Positions 45,389 to 57,032 of a stretch of 64,000 nucleotides of DNA are shown one piece after another (positions within the stretch are counted from its first letter, which is position 1; each line of letters opens with the position of its first letter). A program made the position numbers and the translations under genes. The notes under the pieces are model-generated. The model made no database searches and was not told the origin of the DNA. It saw nothing but the letters and a program-made list of their open reading frames with translations. The DNA is taken from the NCBI GenBank assembly GCA_017311185.1, contig JAESUZ010005106.1:434001-498000 (forward strand), written 5' to 3'. This DNA is from Proteles cristata cristata. Taxonomy: Eukaryota; Chordata; Mammalia; Carnivora; Hyaenidae.

Positions 45389-45628
45389 GTGGTGCCTGGG
45401 TGGCTCAGTTGGTTAGGCAACTGACTTCAGCTCAGGTCATGATCTCACCTCTTGTGGGTTCAAACCCTAAGTCAGGCTCTTTGCTGATAGAACTGAGAAC
45501 CTGCTTCAAATTCTGTGTCTACCTCTTTCTCTCTGCCCCTTCCTTGTTCACATTCTGTCTCTCTCTCATGCGCACACACTCTCTCTTTCTCAAAAATAAA
45601 GAAATCTTAAAAAAAATTTTTTAAATCA
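45389..45628 (+). mobile_element. CAN-SINE
   Basis: 'gtggtgcctgggtggctcag' head, CT-rich middle with 'tgcgcacacac', and an AAATAAAGAAATC tail. Short duplication GTGCTTTATT/GCGCCTTATT. Confidence 0.92.
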
Positions 45629-45639
45629 GCGCCTTATTA

Positions 45640-46435
45640 TAAGTGTGCTAATTTTGATGTCCTGAAATTAGAAACAAACAAAAAACTTAAATTATTACAT
45701 TTAAACACAACACAGGTTGATATTAAGTTAAATCGCAGGAAAGTCCCTTCTGGGGTTAAAGGTCAAATATTGGCAGTTTCTTAGGGTTCAGCCTAAAATG
45801 AAACGGTTGCTGATAATTAGCTATAAACATGAACTTGTGTCACTAGGCTAACTGTGCTTGCCTCCAGAATTTCGGAAGTAATGTAATCAAATGGGAACCT
45901 CACGATGATGCATGCATAATTGCCTTTTGAGGGTACATTGCTAAACCTTTTTGTATGTGAAAATGCTTTTTAATAATGTTCTTTTGGCCTTTCACGAACT
46001 GAAACAACTGGGAAAGAGGCCCGCGTTGTAGTCTAACCCCTTGGTGGATAGTGTGAGTCCAGTGGAATCTTAAATCCACGTGTTTAGAGAGTATCTCTTT
46101 CCTTCCAAAAGGCAAGGACACTCCACGGGAAATAAAACCCATGCTTTATAGTTATTTTGTAGCCCTGTTACATAATCACAAAGACCCCAGTCTTGTTAGA
46201 GTGGATAATTTGGTAGTGACTTTGGGAAGGACTCTTTTTCACTGGAGAGGTTGCAAAGTGGCATGTGTTTTGGCCTGCATGATGTTTTCTGACTTGCTGG
46301 TGGTTAAAACTTGGAAATATTAACATAAACATCTGGATTCATATGTGGGTGTACTTTGGAGGGAAGTATTTTTTAGTGTTTTTGGAGGGAAGATTCAAAA
46401 TCCAGTCCATAGAATTTGATGTTATTCCAGTATTT
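45640..46435. other. Single-copy sequence
   Basis: 800 bases without a recognised repeat; no gene seen. Confidence 0.4.
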
Positions 46436-46447
46436 CTAAAAGGATAA

Positions 46448-46653
46448 TTTTTTAAATAGTTTATAGTCAAGTTGCTTTCCATATAAAACCCAGTGTTCAT
46501 CCCCACAAGTGCCTCCTCCATGCCCATCACCCCTCTTCCCCTCACCCCTACCTCCATCAGCCCTCAGTTCGTTCTCAGCATTCAAGAGTCTCTCATGGTT
46601 TGCCTCCCTCCCTCTCCCCAACTATTTTCCCCCTTCTTCTCCCCTACGGTCTT
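46448..46653 (-). mobile_element. Young carnivore L1, 3' UTR only
   Basis: Minus-strand 3' end: 'tttatagtcaagttgctttc', 'catccccacaagtgcctcct', 'agagtctctcatggtttgcc'. Only about 200 bases long. The left flank is 'aaaggataattttt'. The matching right flank lies at the start of the next L1 and again after it (AAAGGATATTTTT). Confidence 0.88.
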
Positions 46654-46668
46654 TCAAAGGATATTTTT

Positions 46669-47848
46669 TTTTAATGTTCTTTTATTTATTTATTTATTTT
46701 TTTTTTTTTTACAAATAGTTTATTGTCAAATTAGTTTCCACATAACACCCAGTGCTCATCCCCACAAGTGCCCTCCTCCATGCCCACCCCTCCTCCCCCA
46801 CATCCACCAGTCCTCAGTTTTTGTCAGCATTCAAGAGTCTCTCATGGTTTGCCTCTCCCCCTTTCCCCCACCATTTCCGCCCTTCTTCTCCCCCTTGGTC
46901 CTCTGTTAAGTTCCTCCTAATCCTCCTATACGTGCACACATATGATATTTGTCTTTCTCTGCCTGACTTATTTCGCTCAGCATAACACCCTCAAGGTCCA
47001 TCCATGTTGCTACACATGGCCAGATTTCATTGTTTCTCATGGCCATGTAGTATTCCATGGTATAGATAAACCACATCTTCTTGATCCATTCATCTGTTGA
47101 TGGACACTTAGGCTCTTTCCAGGTTTTAGCTATTGTGGAGAGTGCTGCTATGAACATTGGGGTACATGTGCTCCTATGCCTCAGCATTTCTGTATCCCTT
47201 GGGTAAATTCCTAGCAGTGCTATTGCTGGGTCATAGGGGAGTTCTATTGTTAGTTTCCTGAGGAACCTCCACACTGTTTTCCAGAGGGGCTGTACCAGTT
47301 TACATTCCCACCAACAGTGTAGGAGGGTGCCCGTTTCTCCACATCCTCGCCAGCATCTAGAGTTCTCTGATTGGCTCATTTTAGCCACTCTGACTGGCGT
47401 GAGGTGGTATCTCAGTGTGGTTTTGATTTGTATTTCCCTGATGAGGAAGCGATGCTGAGCATCGTTTCATGTGTCTGTTGGCCATCTGGATGTCCTCTTT
47501 GGAGAAGTGTCTGTTCATATCTTCTGCCCATTTCTTCACTGGGTTGTTTGTTTTTCGGGCGTGTAGTTTGGTGAGTTCCTTGTAGATTCTGGATATCAAC
47601 CCTTTATCTGATATGTCATTTGCAACTATCTTTTCCCATTCCGTTGGTTGCCTATTAATTTTCTGGGTTGTTTCCTTGGCTGTGCAGAAGCTTTTAATCT
47701 TGAGGAGGTCCCAACAGTTTATTTTTGCTCTTAATTCCCTTGCTTTTGGGGATGTGTCAAGTAAGAAGTTGCTGCGGTGGAGGTCAAGGAGGTTGTTTCC
47801 TGCTTTCTCTTCTAGGGTTTTGATGGTTTCCTGTCTCACGTTCAGGTC
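46669..47848 (-). mobile_element. Young carnivore L1, 5'-truncated, about 1.2 kb
   Basis: Minus-strand copy with 3' end at 46669. The tail (T run with TTTA repeats) is followed by 'acaaatagtttattgtcaaa'. The 5' end at 47848 is in the last third of ORF2. Flanks TCAAAGGATATTTTT at 46654-46668 and 47849-47863. It matches the copy at 9842-12043 nearly base for base over the shared length. Confidence 0.95.
46906..47388 (-). pseudogene. L1 ORF2 C-terminal fragment
   Basis: 160 codons of the L1 ORF2 end. The cysteine/histidine motif is intact: [19 protein letters not shown] has the CxxxC, H and C spacing expected of the ORF2 zinc-knuckle-like region. It is followed by '[14 protein letters not shown]' and ends 'ARIGGLGGT'. 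A second ORF2 frame at 47381-47839 lies upstream in a different frame, so a frameshift at about 47385 separates them. Endonuclease and RT are absent. Confidence 0.92.
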
Positions 47849-47864
47849 TCAAAGGATATTTTTA

Positions 47865-48515
47865 AAAGTTATTCTAGATGTCACAATTTTTTCCATAGAC
47901 TGCCAACTCTTTAATAATTCTTCTTCTTTTCCAGGCCTCTAGGATTATTTCATTAAAAATTCATGATTTCATGATTTCTTTAAAAAATGAATAAAACAAG
48001 GAAACAAAATTTACATTGGCTCAACATAGTTTTCCTCTCCACTCTAGTAATGAATAGAATCTCTTCCAGTTTCATTTTTCCATATGTCTGTTTTGGTTTG
48101 GGTACCTCACTGACTCAGGGTAACCCCTTTTTTGCTTAGCACCAAGAAATGATAAAACTTGAAGGAATTTAGAGAACATCTGGTCCAGGAGTTAACACAC
48201 TGAAATGCCTAGAGGGGCCAGGCAAGAAGATAAATGAGCATAACTGGTCGAATGTACAACAACAGAGAACGGTGAAGACTATGGCACTTTGGAAAGTATA
48301 CACCCTGCCCTGTAGTAGCCCCCACTACTCAGTAATAATGTGGGAATAGTGTTGCCATATTTATGTTCTAAGAGAAGACAGAGTCCTAGATTTTTATTAA
48401 AAACTCTTGATTATTGAATGTCAATGACTACTTTGGAATCATTTTAAGCACTTAACCAAACAAAACATATCTGTAGACCTGATATGACTCAAGGGCCCGT
48501 ACATTGTGACCCCCT
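47865..48515. other. Single-copy sequence
   Basis: Possibly a MIR3/L3-type remnant starts near 48140 ('gaatttagagaacatctggt'). No gene is seen. Confidence 0.4.
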
Positions 48516-48517
48516 GA

Positions 48518-48655
48518 TCCATTTCAAACTTTTAACTTTGTAGATCAGGAAAGTGAGGCTCAGACAGTCAAGGTGATGTGTCCAAGAACACGTGGTTATT
48601 TAACAGTGGAACAGGAAGCGGAATCATGGCTGCTTGGCTTATGTCCTAGGACTTT
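48518..48655 (-). mobile_element. MIR/L3-type fragment
   Basis: 'aggaaagtgaggctcagaca' and 'gtgatgtgtccaagaacacg' fit the reverse of MIR- or L3-class elements. Confidence 0.55.
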
Positions 48656-48659
48656 TTTA

Positions 48660-49395
48660 ATACAAACATCTGCTTCTATTTTCTTCCTAACATTTAAATG
48701 ATGTTCCCAATTACATGATTTCAATTGCTATACATTGTTTTAAAAAAAACGATGATGATACTCACTGTCTTTGGGGCACATAATCTGTGCTCTAATAAAT
48801 GGTTTTTCAGTTATATGATCACACCATCTAAGTTGGTTCTAACATTTATATAAGAACAGGATAATTCTACTTACATTCCTGTACTGAGGAAACTTTCTGC
48901 ATCTCTACTCCTCTACGTTTTCTCTCCCTGCATCGCTTTACTAAATCTGGCCAAAGACAGAGAAAAAGTAAAATATTTAAGAGGAACTATGTTGACTTCT
49001 CTACCACGCATAAGAACTAGGTGGGCAGGAAAAGCAAAACACACTTGTGAATCAGCAACTGTAAAAACTAAGCCATGCATACAAAGCATGTCGATGCAGT
49101 TTGCTTGTTTTGCCAAAGCAAACAAAATACACAGTAAACTTATAAGGACCCTCGTACACTCTGGAGAAGAAGTAGAGATAACTTTTTTAAGAGTCTCAGA
49201 AACTGAAAACCTCCATTGTAAATCTGAGATTTTTTTTCCTTTTTCAGAAATGTTTTCAGAATACAGAATAGCTCAGAATATAACATCCCTGAAGCTACCA
49301 GTCAGGACTGGAAATTACACGTTTGCCCATTGTCCTTTGTTTTTAATCAGAAGAAAAAGAACTTCACTGAAAAGTAAAGTTCCTTGTGCTTCCTA
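48660..49395. other. Single-copy sequence
   Basis: A/T-rich and complex. A plus-strand frame at 48989-49426 (145 codons) has no known motif and ends in the T run of the SINE, so probably chance. Confidence 0.4.
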
Positions 49396-49404
49396 TGCCT
49401 TGGC

Positions 49405-49510
49405 TTTTTTTTTTTTTTTTAAGTAAACTCTACACCTAACATGGGGCTCAGATTCACAACCCTGAGATCAAGAATCTCACACCCCACTGGCCGAGCCAGT
49501 CAGGCACCCC
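49405..49510 (-). mobile_element. Old CAN-SINE (short form)
   Basis: Minus-strand T run, then 'aagtaaactctacacctaac' and 'gccagtcaggcacccc'. It has no CT/GA-rich region, so it belongs to an older, simpler SINE form than the others here. Confidence 0.85.
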
Positions 49511-49582
49511 AATCCGAGGCTTACCTCCAACCCCACAAGAGCAACTATTATCATGAAATTTGCAAGAATCCTTCCAAATTTC

Positions 49583-49606
49583 CATATCTATCTATCTATC
49601 TATATA
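49583..49606 (+). repeat. Short (ATCT)n
   Basis: About five ATCT units. Confidence 0.9.
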
Positions 49607-49875
49607 AATATTACAAAATGTTGTTTTATCTGTGTCTTAAAATTTACATGTGTGATATCTTACTACACATAAGTTACCATAGCCTGTGTGTTTTGTTAAA
49701 TATCCAGTCTTTTTGAGAGTCTATCCAGGTTGAGGTATATGGATCCAGTTTGCACTTCTACATTTTGCTTGTCCGTTTTAGTGGATGGTTGTCTAGGCCA
49801 TTTCTAATATTTGAATCATTTCATTTTAAAATATTTAAATTAGGAACCAATTTTCCTACAAAGACTGACACCACA

Positions 49876-50054
49876 GGGAGGCGGCTGGTTGGTTCAGTAG
49901 GTTAAGCGTCTAACTCCAGCTCAGGTCATGATCTCACAGTTTGCAGAGTTTGGAACCTGTGTCAGGCTCTGTGCTGACATCTCAGAGCCTGGAGCCTGTT
50001 GTGTTTCCCTCTCTCTCTCTCTCTCAAAAATAAATAAGCATTAAAAAAAAAAAA
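49876..50054 (+). mobile_element. CAN-SINE, diverged head
   Basis: Starts 'gggaggcggctggttggttc'. The rest is typical to the AAATAAATAAGC and poly-A tail. Confidence 0.88.
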
Positions 50055-50059
50055 ATGAC

Positions 50060-50379
50060 AGCCAGTGTTGAACCAGTGGTTTACTATCCTATCCAAAGGG
50101 TGAGGAGGAGTAAAAAATATTCTGTACTATTTTCTAGACCCAGAACTTCTGACCCCCCAGTACGTCAGAGAGTCCACAACATTGGCCCTGTTGTATGGAA
50201 ATTTTGTTATGGATGGTATTTTTATGAGAAAAACCTCCATGGCTCTTGAGAGATTCTCAAAGATATCCAAAGGATGAAAAACTGTTAGTTTTAAATGTTT
50301 CCGACTTAGTATGAGAAGTAATCGATGGTTTCTGCAATTCTTCTGCCTCTCGGCAGTTTTTGAAGGAATTGCTGCCTTT
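50060..50379. other. Single-copy sequence
   Basis: No gene or repeat recognised. Confidence 0.4.
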
Positions 50380-50397
50380 CACTGCAGCTTAATTTTA

Positions 50398-50630
50398 TTT
50401 TTTTATTTTTTTTTATTTTTTTTTTTAATGCTTTATTTCTAGGAGAGAGAGAGAGAGACAGCGTGAGCAGGGGAGGGTCAGAGAGAGAGGGAGTCACAGA
50501 CTGAAACAGGCTCCAGGCTCTGAGCTGGCAGTCAGCACAGAGCCCGACGCGGGGCTCGAACCCACGAACCGCGAGATCATGACCCAAGCGAAAGTCGGAC
50601 ACTTAACCGACTAAGCCACCCAGGCGCCCC
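50398..50630 (-). mobile_element. CAN-SINE, very young
   Basis: Intact minus-strand copy rich in CpG ('gcccgacgcggggctcgaac'). Exact duplication CACTGCAGCTTAATTTTA at 50380-50397 and 50631-50648 (last base differs by context). Long T-rich tail. Confidence 0.97.
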
Positions 50631-50864
50631 CACTGCAGCTTAATTTTAATTTAATTCAACATTTAAGTCTTAAGGATGCGTTGAGTGCCAGCAGCACTGA
50701 CAGGTTGCCAGTAGCTGGGACAAGAGTGACTCAGGAAAAGCCCAAACTCACGACCTGGAAGTTTACTGAAGAAAGGCAGTCCACAAAGCCTAGGGAGACA
50801 CTTCTCAGAGGTGACACTATTAACATGCTGGTTAGAAAACTTCTGTGCTGGGGGAACTTTCCTA

Positions 50865-51003
50865 CACATTATAGGATATTTAGCAGCATCCCTGGCCTCT
50901 ACCCACTAAAAGCTAGTAGACTCTTCCTCACGGGTTGTGATAACCAGAGTGTCTCCAGACATCGCCAAATGTCACATGAAGGGCAAATTCTACCCCTGGT
51001 TTA
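50865..51003 (-). mobile_element. MER20, partial
   Basis: Reverse MER20: 'atttagcagcatccctggcc', 'gtctccagacatcgccaaat'. One end is missing. Confidence 0.8.
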
Positions 51004-51094
51004 ACGTGATGAGCAATATCAAAGGGAAGTGTGGATTTCAGGTCATAAGACACTTCATTTAATGAGCAATCTATGCAAAATAAAGGCGTTAGTT

Positions 51095-51255
51095 CATGCA
51101 GTGCAGGAAACATGGACTGGAATACTTAGAGAAGGGTGTTCTTGTCTTGGCAATGTTACAAATTATTTTAAGACCTTGGCAAGTCATTCAACCCTTCTGA
51201 GCCTCAGTTCCTTTCTTTGTAAAATGGGATGGTTAGATAGTTATAGCTCTAAAAT
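51095..51255 (+). mobile_element. MIR fragment
   Basis: 'agaccttggcaagtcattca' and 'ctgagcctcagttcctttct' followed by 'tgtaaaatgggatggttaga'. Confidence 0.8.
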
Positions 51256-51259
51256 TCAA

Positions 51260-51945
51260 CAGTAACCCCGAGGAATCTGAATCCTTGGAGAGTTATCAGG
51301 ATGGGGGTAGGGAACTAGTATTTGGAACCTGCTGCTATTTGGGGAAAAATAAACACAGGGAAAGTGCTCTGCTAAATATTGTATGTCATCGAAAGCAAGC
51401 TTTTTATTAGAAAACATAGCCTCTGGATGCATTTGCCACATTACTTCTTTTTAAATGATCTTGTCAATTGTTTTCCTCATTATAAAGCAATCTTGTAGAC
51501 TCTATTAACAGGAATTGCAGGCTGTTTATCTCTCTTGTAAATTTTGTCTTCAGGAAAGGGGGCTAGATTTATAGTCAACGACATATTTAAGAGCTCTTTC
51601 TCTTAACCACAGAACAGATAAAGCCAATAAAGCCTTCTCTTGACCACCCAAACAATGTGATCTTAGATGAATTGTCCTGAAAATTAGAGTAATGCAGGTC
51701 CTGCTAACAATGAATCTTTGATTTTTACTCTGCCAATGGCGATCTGATCTATTTGTACCTAAATGGACCCCAGAAATAGGTTATCATGAAAGCAACTGTC
51801 TAACCAGCCATTAAACAGCTCTGGGTTTCAGTTTCTTAATCTGATGATCAGGACTCCAAATGGGTGGAAAGGAAATTTGGTACTGGACATCTCAGACTAT
51901 GGTCACTATACACATGCTACTATCCCTCCCTCAAATTCATTTCCC
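51260..51945. other. Single-copy, repeat-poor
   Basis: Complex A/T-rich sequence; candidate conserved non-coding DNA. No gene is recognised. Confidence 0.4.
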
Positions 51946-51949
51946 TCCA

Positions 51950-52185
51950 GCCTTTGTTTGGCTGGCTTCTTTTCATTCAGGAACCAGCAAAAAGACCACT
52001 TCTTCAGAGAGTATTCTCCTGCCCACTCTAGATGAAATGTCCTCTACACACTCTCTCTTCCTGGTTATTAACTGTCTTCCCTACTACAAGAGAAGCTCCA
52101 AAAGCATAGGAGTTATTTTGACTTATTTGTTGCTTTGTCACCAGCACCTAGAACAGAATTGACATAGAGTAGGCATTCATGAAGT
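51950..52185 (+). mobile_element. L2 3' end
   Basis: 'caagagaagctccaaaagca', 'gtcaccagcacctagaacag', 'tagagtaggcattcatgaag' match the L2 end. Confidence 0.7.
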
Positions 52186-52219
52186 TCTTCTTCCTCTTCT
52201 TCTCCTCCTCCTCCTTGTT
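52183..52219 (+). repeat. (TTC/TCC)n tract
   Basis: Short pyrimidine repeat at the L2 tail. Confidence 0.85.
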
Positions 52220-52329
52220 CTCACACTTTTAGTGTAATCTTTAAGATCTCTTTTTCCAACTCCAGGTCATGCTGGTTTGACTCTGTTTTCTTTTAAATGT
52301 TTTGTAGTTTTTCATTTCATTTAAAGTGA

Positions 52330-52625
52330 ATTTTTTATAAAGTGTGAGGTTTCAATGAGAGGTTAATTTTTTTTAACATATGAATGTCTAACTGTTCTAA
52401 TAACAGTTACTATAAAGGCTAGTGTTTCTCCATTGAGTTGCCTTAGTCCTTTGTGAAAACTCCACAGGCCATTTTAGTGTATTTCCGAACACTCCCTTTT
52501 GTCCTATGGATCTGTGTGTATATCGCTTAGCCAATATCACGCTGTCTTGATTGCTGTAGCTTTATGGTAATTCTTAACAACAGGCAGTATGGGTCTTTCA
52601 ACTTTGTCTTACTTTTTTAAGACTA
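52330..52625 (-). mobile_element. Old L1 ORF2 fragment
   Basis: Reverse ORF2: 'atgaatgtctaactgttcta', 'tctccattgagttgccttag', 'aatatcacgctgtcttgatt'. Much diverged. Confidence 0.7.
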
Positions 52626-52659
52626 AGTATCTCTTGGATGAATGAATGACTCAATGCTT

Positions 52660-53130
52660 TCCCTCCTCTCTTTGCCTTCTTAACTCCTATTAACCACTGA
52701 GATTTTAGCTCAGACATCATAGTCTCAGAGAAGTCTTTCCAGATAATCCAGGCTGTGCTACATCACTGGCTGTACACTCTGGATAATACCATGAACTTCT
52801 TGGGCCTCTTGGTACTTTCTTGGCTCTCATTTGGTGGTGGCTGTGTCCCCCAGAGGACAAATGGCAATGTTTGGAGACATTTTGGGGAGTCACAATTGGA
52901 GGGAAGGGGTGTGAAGTTCTCCAAGTGTGTAGAGGCCAGGGATGCTACTATACAGCCTGCAACACACAGGTCAGCCCCTCAAAAACAAGGGGTTATCCAG
53001 CCCAAAATGTCAATAGTACTGAGGTTGAGAAATGCTGCCTTAAACAAATTGGTAATTTTACATTTACTGGTGTAATTTCTTGCTTAATGCCTGGCCCCCC
53101 CTATTAGACTGTAGAATAATGACTAGAATT
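52660..53130 (+). mobile_element. L2 fragment split by MER20
   Basis: 'ttttagctcagacatcatag' and 'agagaagtctttccagataa' before the MER20; 'ttcttgcttaatgcctggcc' after it. Confidence 0.65.
52845..53040 (+). mobile_element. MER20
   Basis: Forward MER20 core: 'aatggcaatgtttggagaca', 'tgtagaggccagggatgcta', 'agcccaaaatgtcaatagta', end 'ggttgagaaatgctg'. Confidence 0.85.
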
Positions 53131-53134
53131 TAGG

Positions 53135-54365
53135 ATTTAAAACCCATGAAACCTTATCCAGCCACCTTAAAATTGAGACCACCAGGCAGCTCACTTAGCT
53201 GTTGACTTTGCCAGTTCCTAGATGGAGTTGATAAGGAATTATATTAGAAACAAGCCAGACATTAGTTCTTTTTAGTAGGAACACAGCAGAGTAGATATTT
53301 AACCATTTAACCATGCCTAACACAGCCTGTGAAGTAAACTCCAAAGTTCAAAGAGCCAAATACTGAAAAGTACTCAAGTGTTAATACATAAAATGTTCAA
53401 CCATAGGAACAAATGAAGGAATTTTGCAGAGGTTTTATTATAAGTAAGACATGTCATACCTTTGGCTTTGGGTATCGATGAGGGGATAAGCAAATTGATT
53501 CCAGAAGGACCTAAGCACAAAATACATAAAATAGCATCCCTTCCATTTGCGAGAATGCTTTTAATAAGTATTCGAAATATCCAAGGATTCAGTTTTTGAT
53601 TGGATACTTTTCACTAACAGGAGTCTATCTAAGTTGATGGAGGCTTGATGTAGCATAGCATTTGGTTGCCAATGTGCTTCATTCAAACAGATACATCACC
53701 AAGAGACTGGAAATAACATGCTTTGAATTGGATTTAAAGAAAAAAAAAAGATTTAGTGTAATCCTGACTGCTTTTAAAGTTATCCACAAAGGCCTCCTTA
53801 TTGGCTTACTTTAGGGATTCAAAAGACTTAAAATGTCTGCCCTTCTCTACAACCGCAATAATTTGAAGTGAGAGACCGTTAGGAGACAGATGGTAACAGG
53901 AACATTGTTTATTTTCTTCTTATTTTTGATTTTAATCTTTTCAAGTTTCCAAGGACTCAAAACAGATGTTTGGACCTGCTTTTTTTTCAGGCAGGAAAGA
54001 AAAGCTGACCCAAGAGTGTTAGGGAGAAATCTGTTTAATCAGTAGTTAGATTTGATCTACCAAGTTCCCAGATAGTCTTTTAATCATCAAGACAAATCAT
54101 GACACACATTTTTAAACAATCTTCTTTACTATGTGAACCTCTTTGCTAAAGAAGGACACTGTAAAAATGCTCTGTATTGGTCTTGAAGCCAACCTCAACT
54201 ATTCACTTCAGTGCCCATTTATAGAAGGTTCTATTTATAATCTCCAGAATCCAGATGACATCTTTTATCCTTCACAATTACACTTAAAGGAAAAGAAATA
54301 AGAGTTCTCTTTTGACACCCACTCTCCCACCCCTGAACCTCAAACCTCTGGAATTTACCACTTAT
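53135..54365. other. Single-copy, repeat-poor block
   Basis: 1.2 kb A/T-rich complex DNA without visible transposons. Candidate conserved non-coding DNA. Confidence 0.4.
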
Positions 54366-54367
54366 GA

Positions 54368-54597
54368 TCAGTGGTCCTTACCCAGGAATAAGTTTGTCCT
54401 TAGGGAATATTTGACGATGCCTGGAAATATTTTTTGGTTGTCACAACTGGCCAGGGTGGGAATGGAGAAGTGCTCCTGGAATCTAGTGGATAGAAGCCAG
54501 GGGCACTCCTAAATGTCCCACAATGCACAAGGCAGCCCTCATAACAAAGAATTATCTAGCCCAAAATGCCAATAATGTCAAAGTTGAGAAACCCTGA
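54368..54597 (+). mobile_element. MER20, full length
   Basis: Forward MER20 from 'cagtggtccttacccaggaa' through 'tttttggttgtcacaactgg' and 'aacaaagaattatctagccc' to 'aaagttgagaaaccctg'. Confidence 0.9.
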
Positions 54598-54599
54598 TC

Positions 54600-55365
54600 T
54601 ATGATTTTTATCACTGGCATTAATGGAATCAAATGTGTATGTGCTTGATAGATGGTTTTTAGTAGAGTATTTTTAAAACAAGATTAGTCTTTACTTTCGT
54701 ATCTTTCAAGCAGGTTAAAATATTAATGGGGCAATCAATGATTTCCTCAATTAAGACTGCCAACATCAAGACTCCATTACTGACCTTTCAAAATAAGTCC
54801 TCTATTTTGGTCTCTGAGAAAACCACATGATTATAGCTGGTGCAAGTTCCACCGGAAGAATCATCCAAGGATATCCAGAGTTGGCACCTTTTCTACAATG
54901 TTAGAGAAAAAAACTATTGATTTTCTAGCATCCTTTATTTTTTATAAAGGGCTACCCATTGTGGTGGTAAGTTTTTATTTTAAAAATGCCAAAATAACGA
55001 AGTGCTGGCTGAAATGGTATCATTGAGGGTTCAATATTTTTAGAGCTGTACAATCCCTAAAGATGTGGGCCAAAGGGAATGAAGCACAAGTGAATCCTGG
55101 TGTTACCTAATAATTGTGTTTTATCTATAGGAGGTGCTTGATAAATGGTCACCGTCCAATTTGTCCTACAATGGATTCTCCCAGAGGCAGCCCTGTACCA
55201 GGAATCAGGGTCTCCCACTAGACACAGTTGAAGAAGTTGGGCAGAGGGGAGGAACGGGAACAAAGGTGAGCTTTCAGGTCCAGCCCCAGCCTGGGCAGGA
55301 CCATGCAGGGAGCAATGGAACAAATATTGGACCTCAGACCTTATCCACCTGGAGGAAGAGAAGCT
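54600..55365. other. Single-copy sequence
   Basis: No gene or clear repeat. Confidence 0.4.
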
Positions 55366-55380
55366 GTGCTTTCATAATTC

Positions 55381-55593
55381 TTTTTTTTTAATGTTTTATT
55401 TATTTCTGAGAGAGAAAGAGAGAGACAGTGTGAGCAGGGGAGGGTCAGAGAGAGAGGGAGACACAGAATCTGAAACAGACTCCAGGCTCTGAGCTGGCTG
55501 TCAGCACGGAGCCCAACGCAGGGCTTGAACCCACGAACCGTGAGATCATGACCTGAACCAAAGTTGGACGCTTAACCGACTGAGCCACCCAGG
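55381..55593 (-). mobile_element. CAN-SINE lacking its extreme 5' end
   Basis: Typical minus-strand copy whose head stops at 'gagccacccag' without the usual CGCCCC. Flanks GCTTTCATAATTC/GCTTTTATACTTC show that it inserted in this form (5'-truncated by about 6 bases). Confidence 0.93.
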
Positions 55594-55809
55594 CTTTTAT
55601 ACTTCTACCAATCATTGGCTTCTCTGAGTGGAGGGAAGACATACTCAGATGCTTTGACTTTCCAAAAAAGGAGCTGCAGTTCCCAAAGGCAGTCCTCTGA
55701 AGAAAGTCCCATATGGGAAGAGTTAAGAGTCAAGAAGGAGATGCTGGTGGTAATGGGGACCTGCCATTTGCCCTGCAGCACATAGTTTATGGAATATGAA
55801 ATCTTCCTT

Positions 55810-56130
55810 CATTCCATCAATCGCTCATTTGCTGAATACCTTTTGAACAACCACTGTGTGACATGAGCTGTGTTGTAAGCTGGGAATAAGCAATGCACAT
55901 AAAATGTGCACAGCAAACAGGCGAGGGCAGCCTGATGTGGGAGAAGGGGGTGAGCCCGCAGTGGGAGGGACACTTAACAGCCCTGGAGAAACCATCATGG
56001 AGGAGAACATATTCAGTTTGAGACTTGAAAGATGAGAATGAGTTAGCTTGGTGAGATGTCTAGAGCCCAGGGTTGGCCACGAAGATTGTCCTAGGTACAA
56101 GCATCAAGGTGGATAGCGTCCTGTTTGACA
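55810..56130 (-). mobile_element. L2 fragment
   Basis: 'cattccatcaatcgctcatt' start, 'agctgggaataagcaatgca', 'gtttgagacttgaaagatga' as in reverse L2. Confidence 0.65.
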
Positions 56131-56134
56131 CTTT

Positions 56135-56740
56135 GGAAACTAAACATAGTGGAGGAATAGGAAGCAAAGTAGAAGCATGTATTTTACTTGTGAACCCTTT
56201 AAGCAAATACTTGTAGGCTCTGTCCTACCAGAAGCCCAAGACAACATTACAATTTTTCCTGGGGACACCATCTTTGGAGGAGGAGTTTATACTTTTCCCA
56301 GCACATGTACCAATGAGGACCAGAAAGTTCTTGGGATCTGTTAGCTTGGAGGGTTGAGATCAGGTGGGGCACCTTGGGGTGTCATCATCAGTGTAGAATG
56401 TTTCCAGAGGTGAGATGTCTTAAAGGGGCAGAAATAAGGACAAACAGAGGCCAAGACACCTGCCACTCTCAACTTACCAGATGAATGGTGTTTATGGGCA
56501 CCCCACACCACAGAAACATCCTTAAGGTGCTCCGCTGGAACTGGCATCAACCCTCCACCATAGGGATTCAGAGGAAGGGTTACAACGGTTGTGGGCAGAA
56601 GAAGACACAGAGCAGCTGGGGACAATTTTTTTTTTACCAACAGTATAGAGGTACTTCACTATTTGAAAAATTAGTAATGTCCCATATTGTGTGTATCAAC
56701 TGAACATTATGTGAATGGAGACAGATAAAGGATGTAAATA
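56135..56740. other. Single-copy sequence
   Basis: No recognised repeat or gene. Confidence 0.4.
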
Positions 56741-56745
56741 TATAT

Positions 56746-56926
56746 TTTTTTTAACTTTAGGGTGAGAGAGGTGAGGAGAGGGGCAGAGGGAGGAGAGAGA
56801 GAATCTAAAACAGGCTATATGACTAGGATAGAGCCTGATATGGGGCTTGATCTCACGACGGTGGGATCATGACCTGAGCTGAAATCAAGAGTTAGACAGT
56901 CAACTGACTGAGCCACCCAGGTGTCC
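56746..56926 (-). mobile_element. CAN-SINE, older
   Basis: 'gggatcatgacctgagctga' and 'gagccacccaggtgtcc'. Most CpGs are decayed. Confidence 0.9.
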
Positions 56927-57032
56927 TAAGCTTTGTAAGTCTTGAGTCACATAGTCATTTCTATTCCCTGCTTTGGGTAGAAACTTGGGTACAAGAACAT
57001 TTTATTTTTCTCTTTACTATAAGAAAAGTCAT

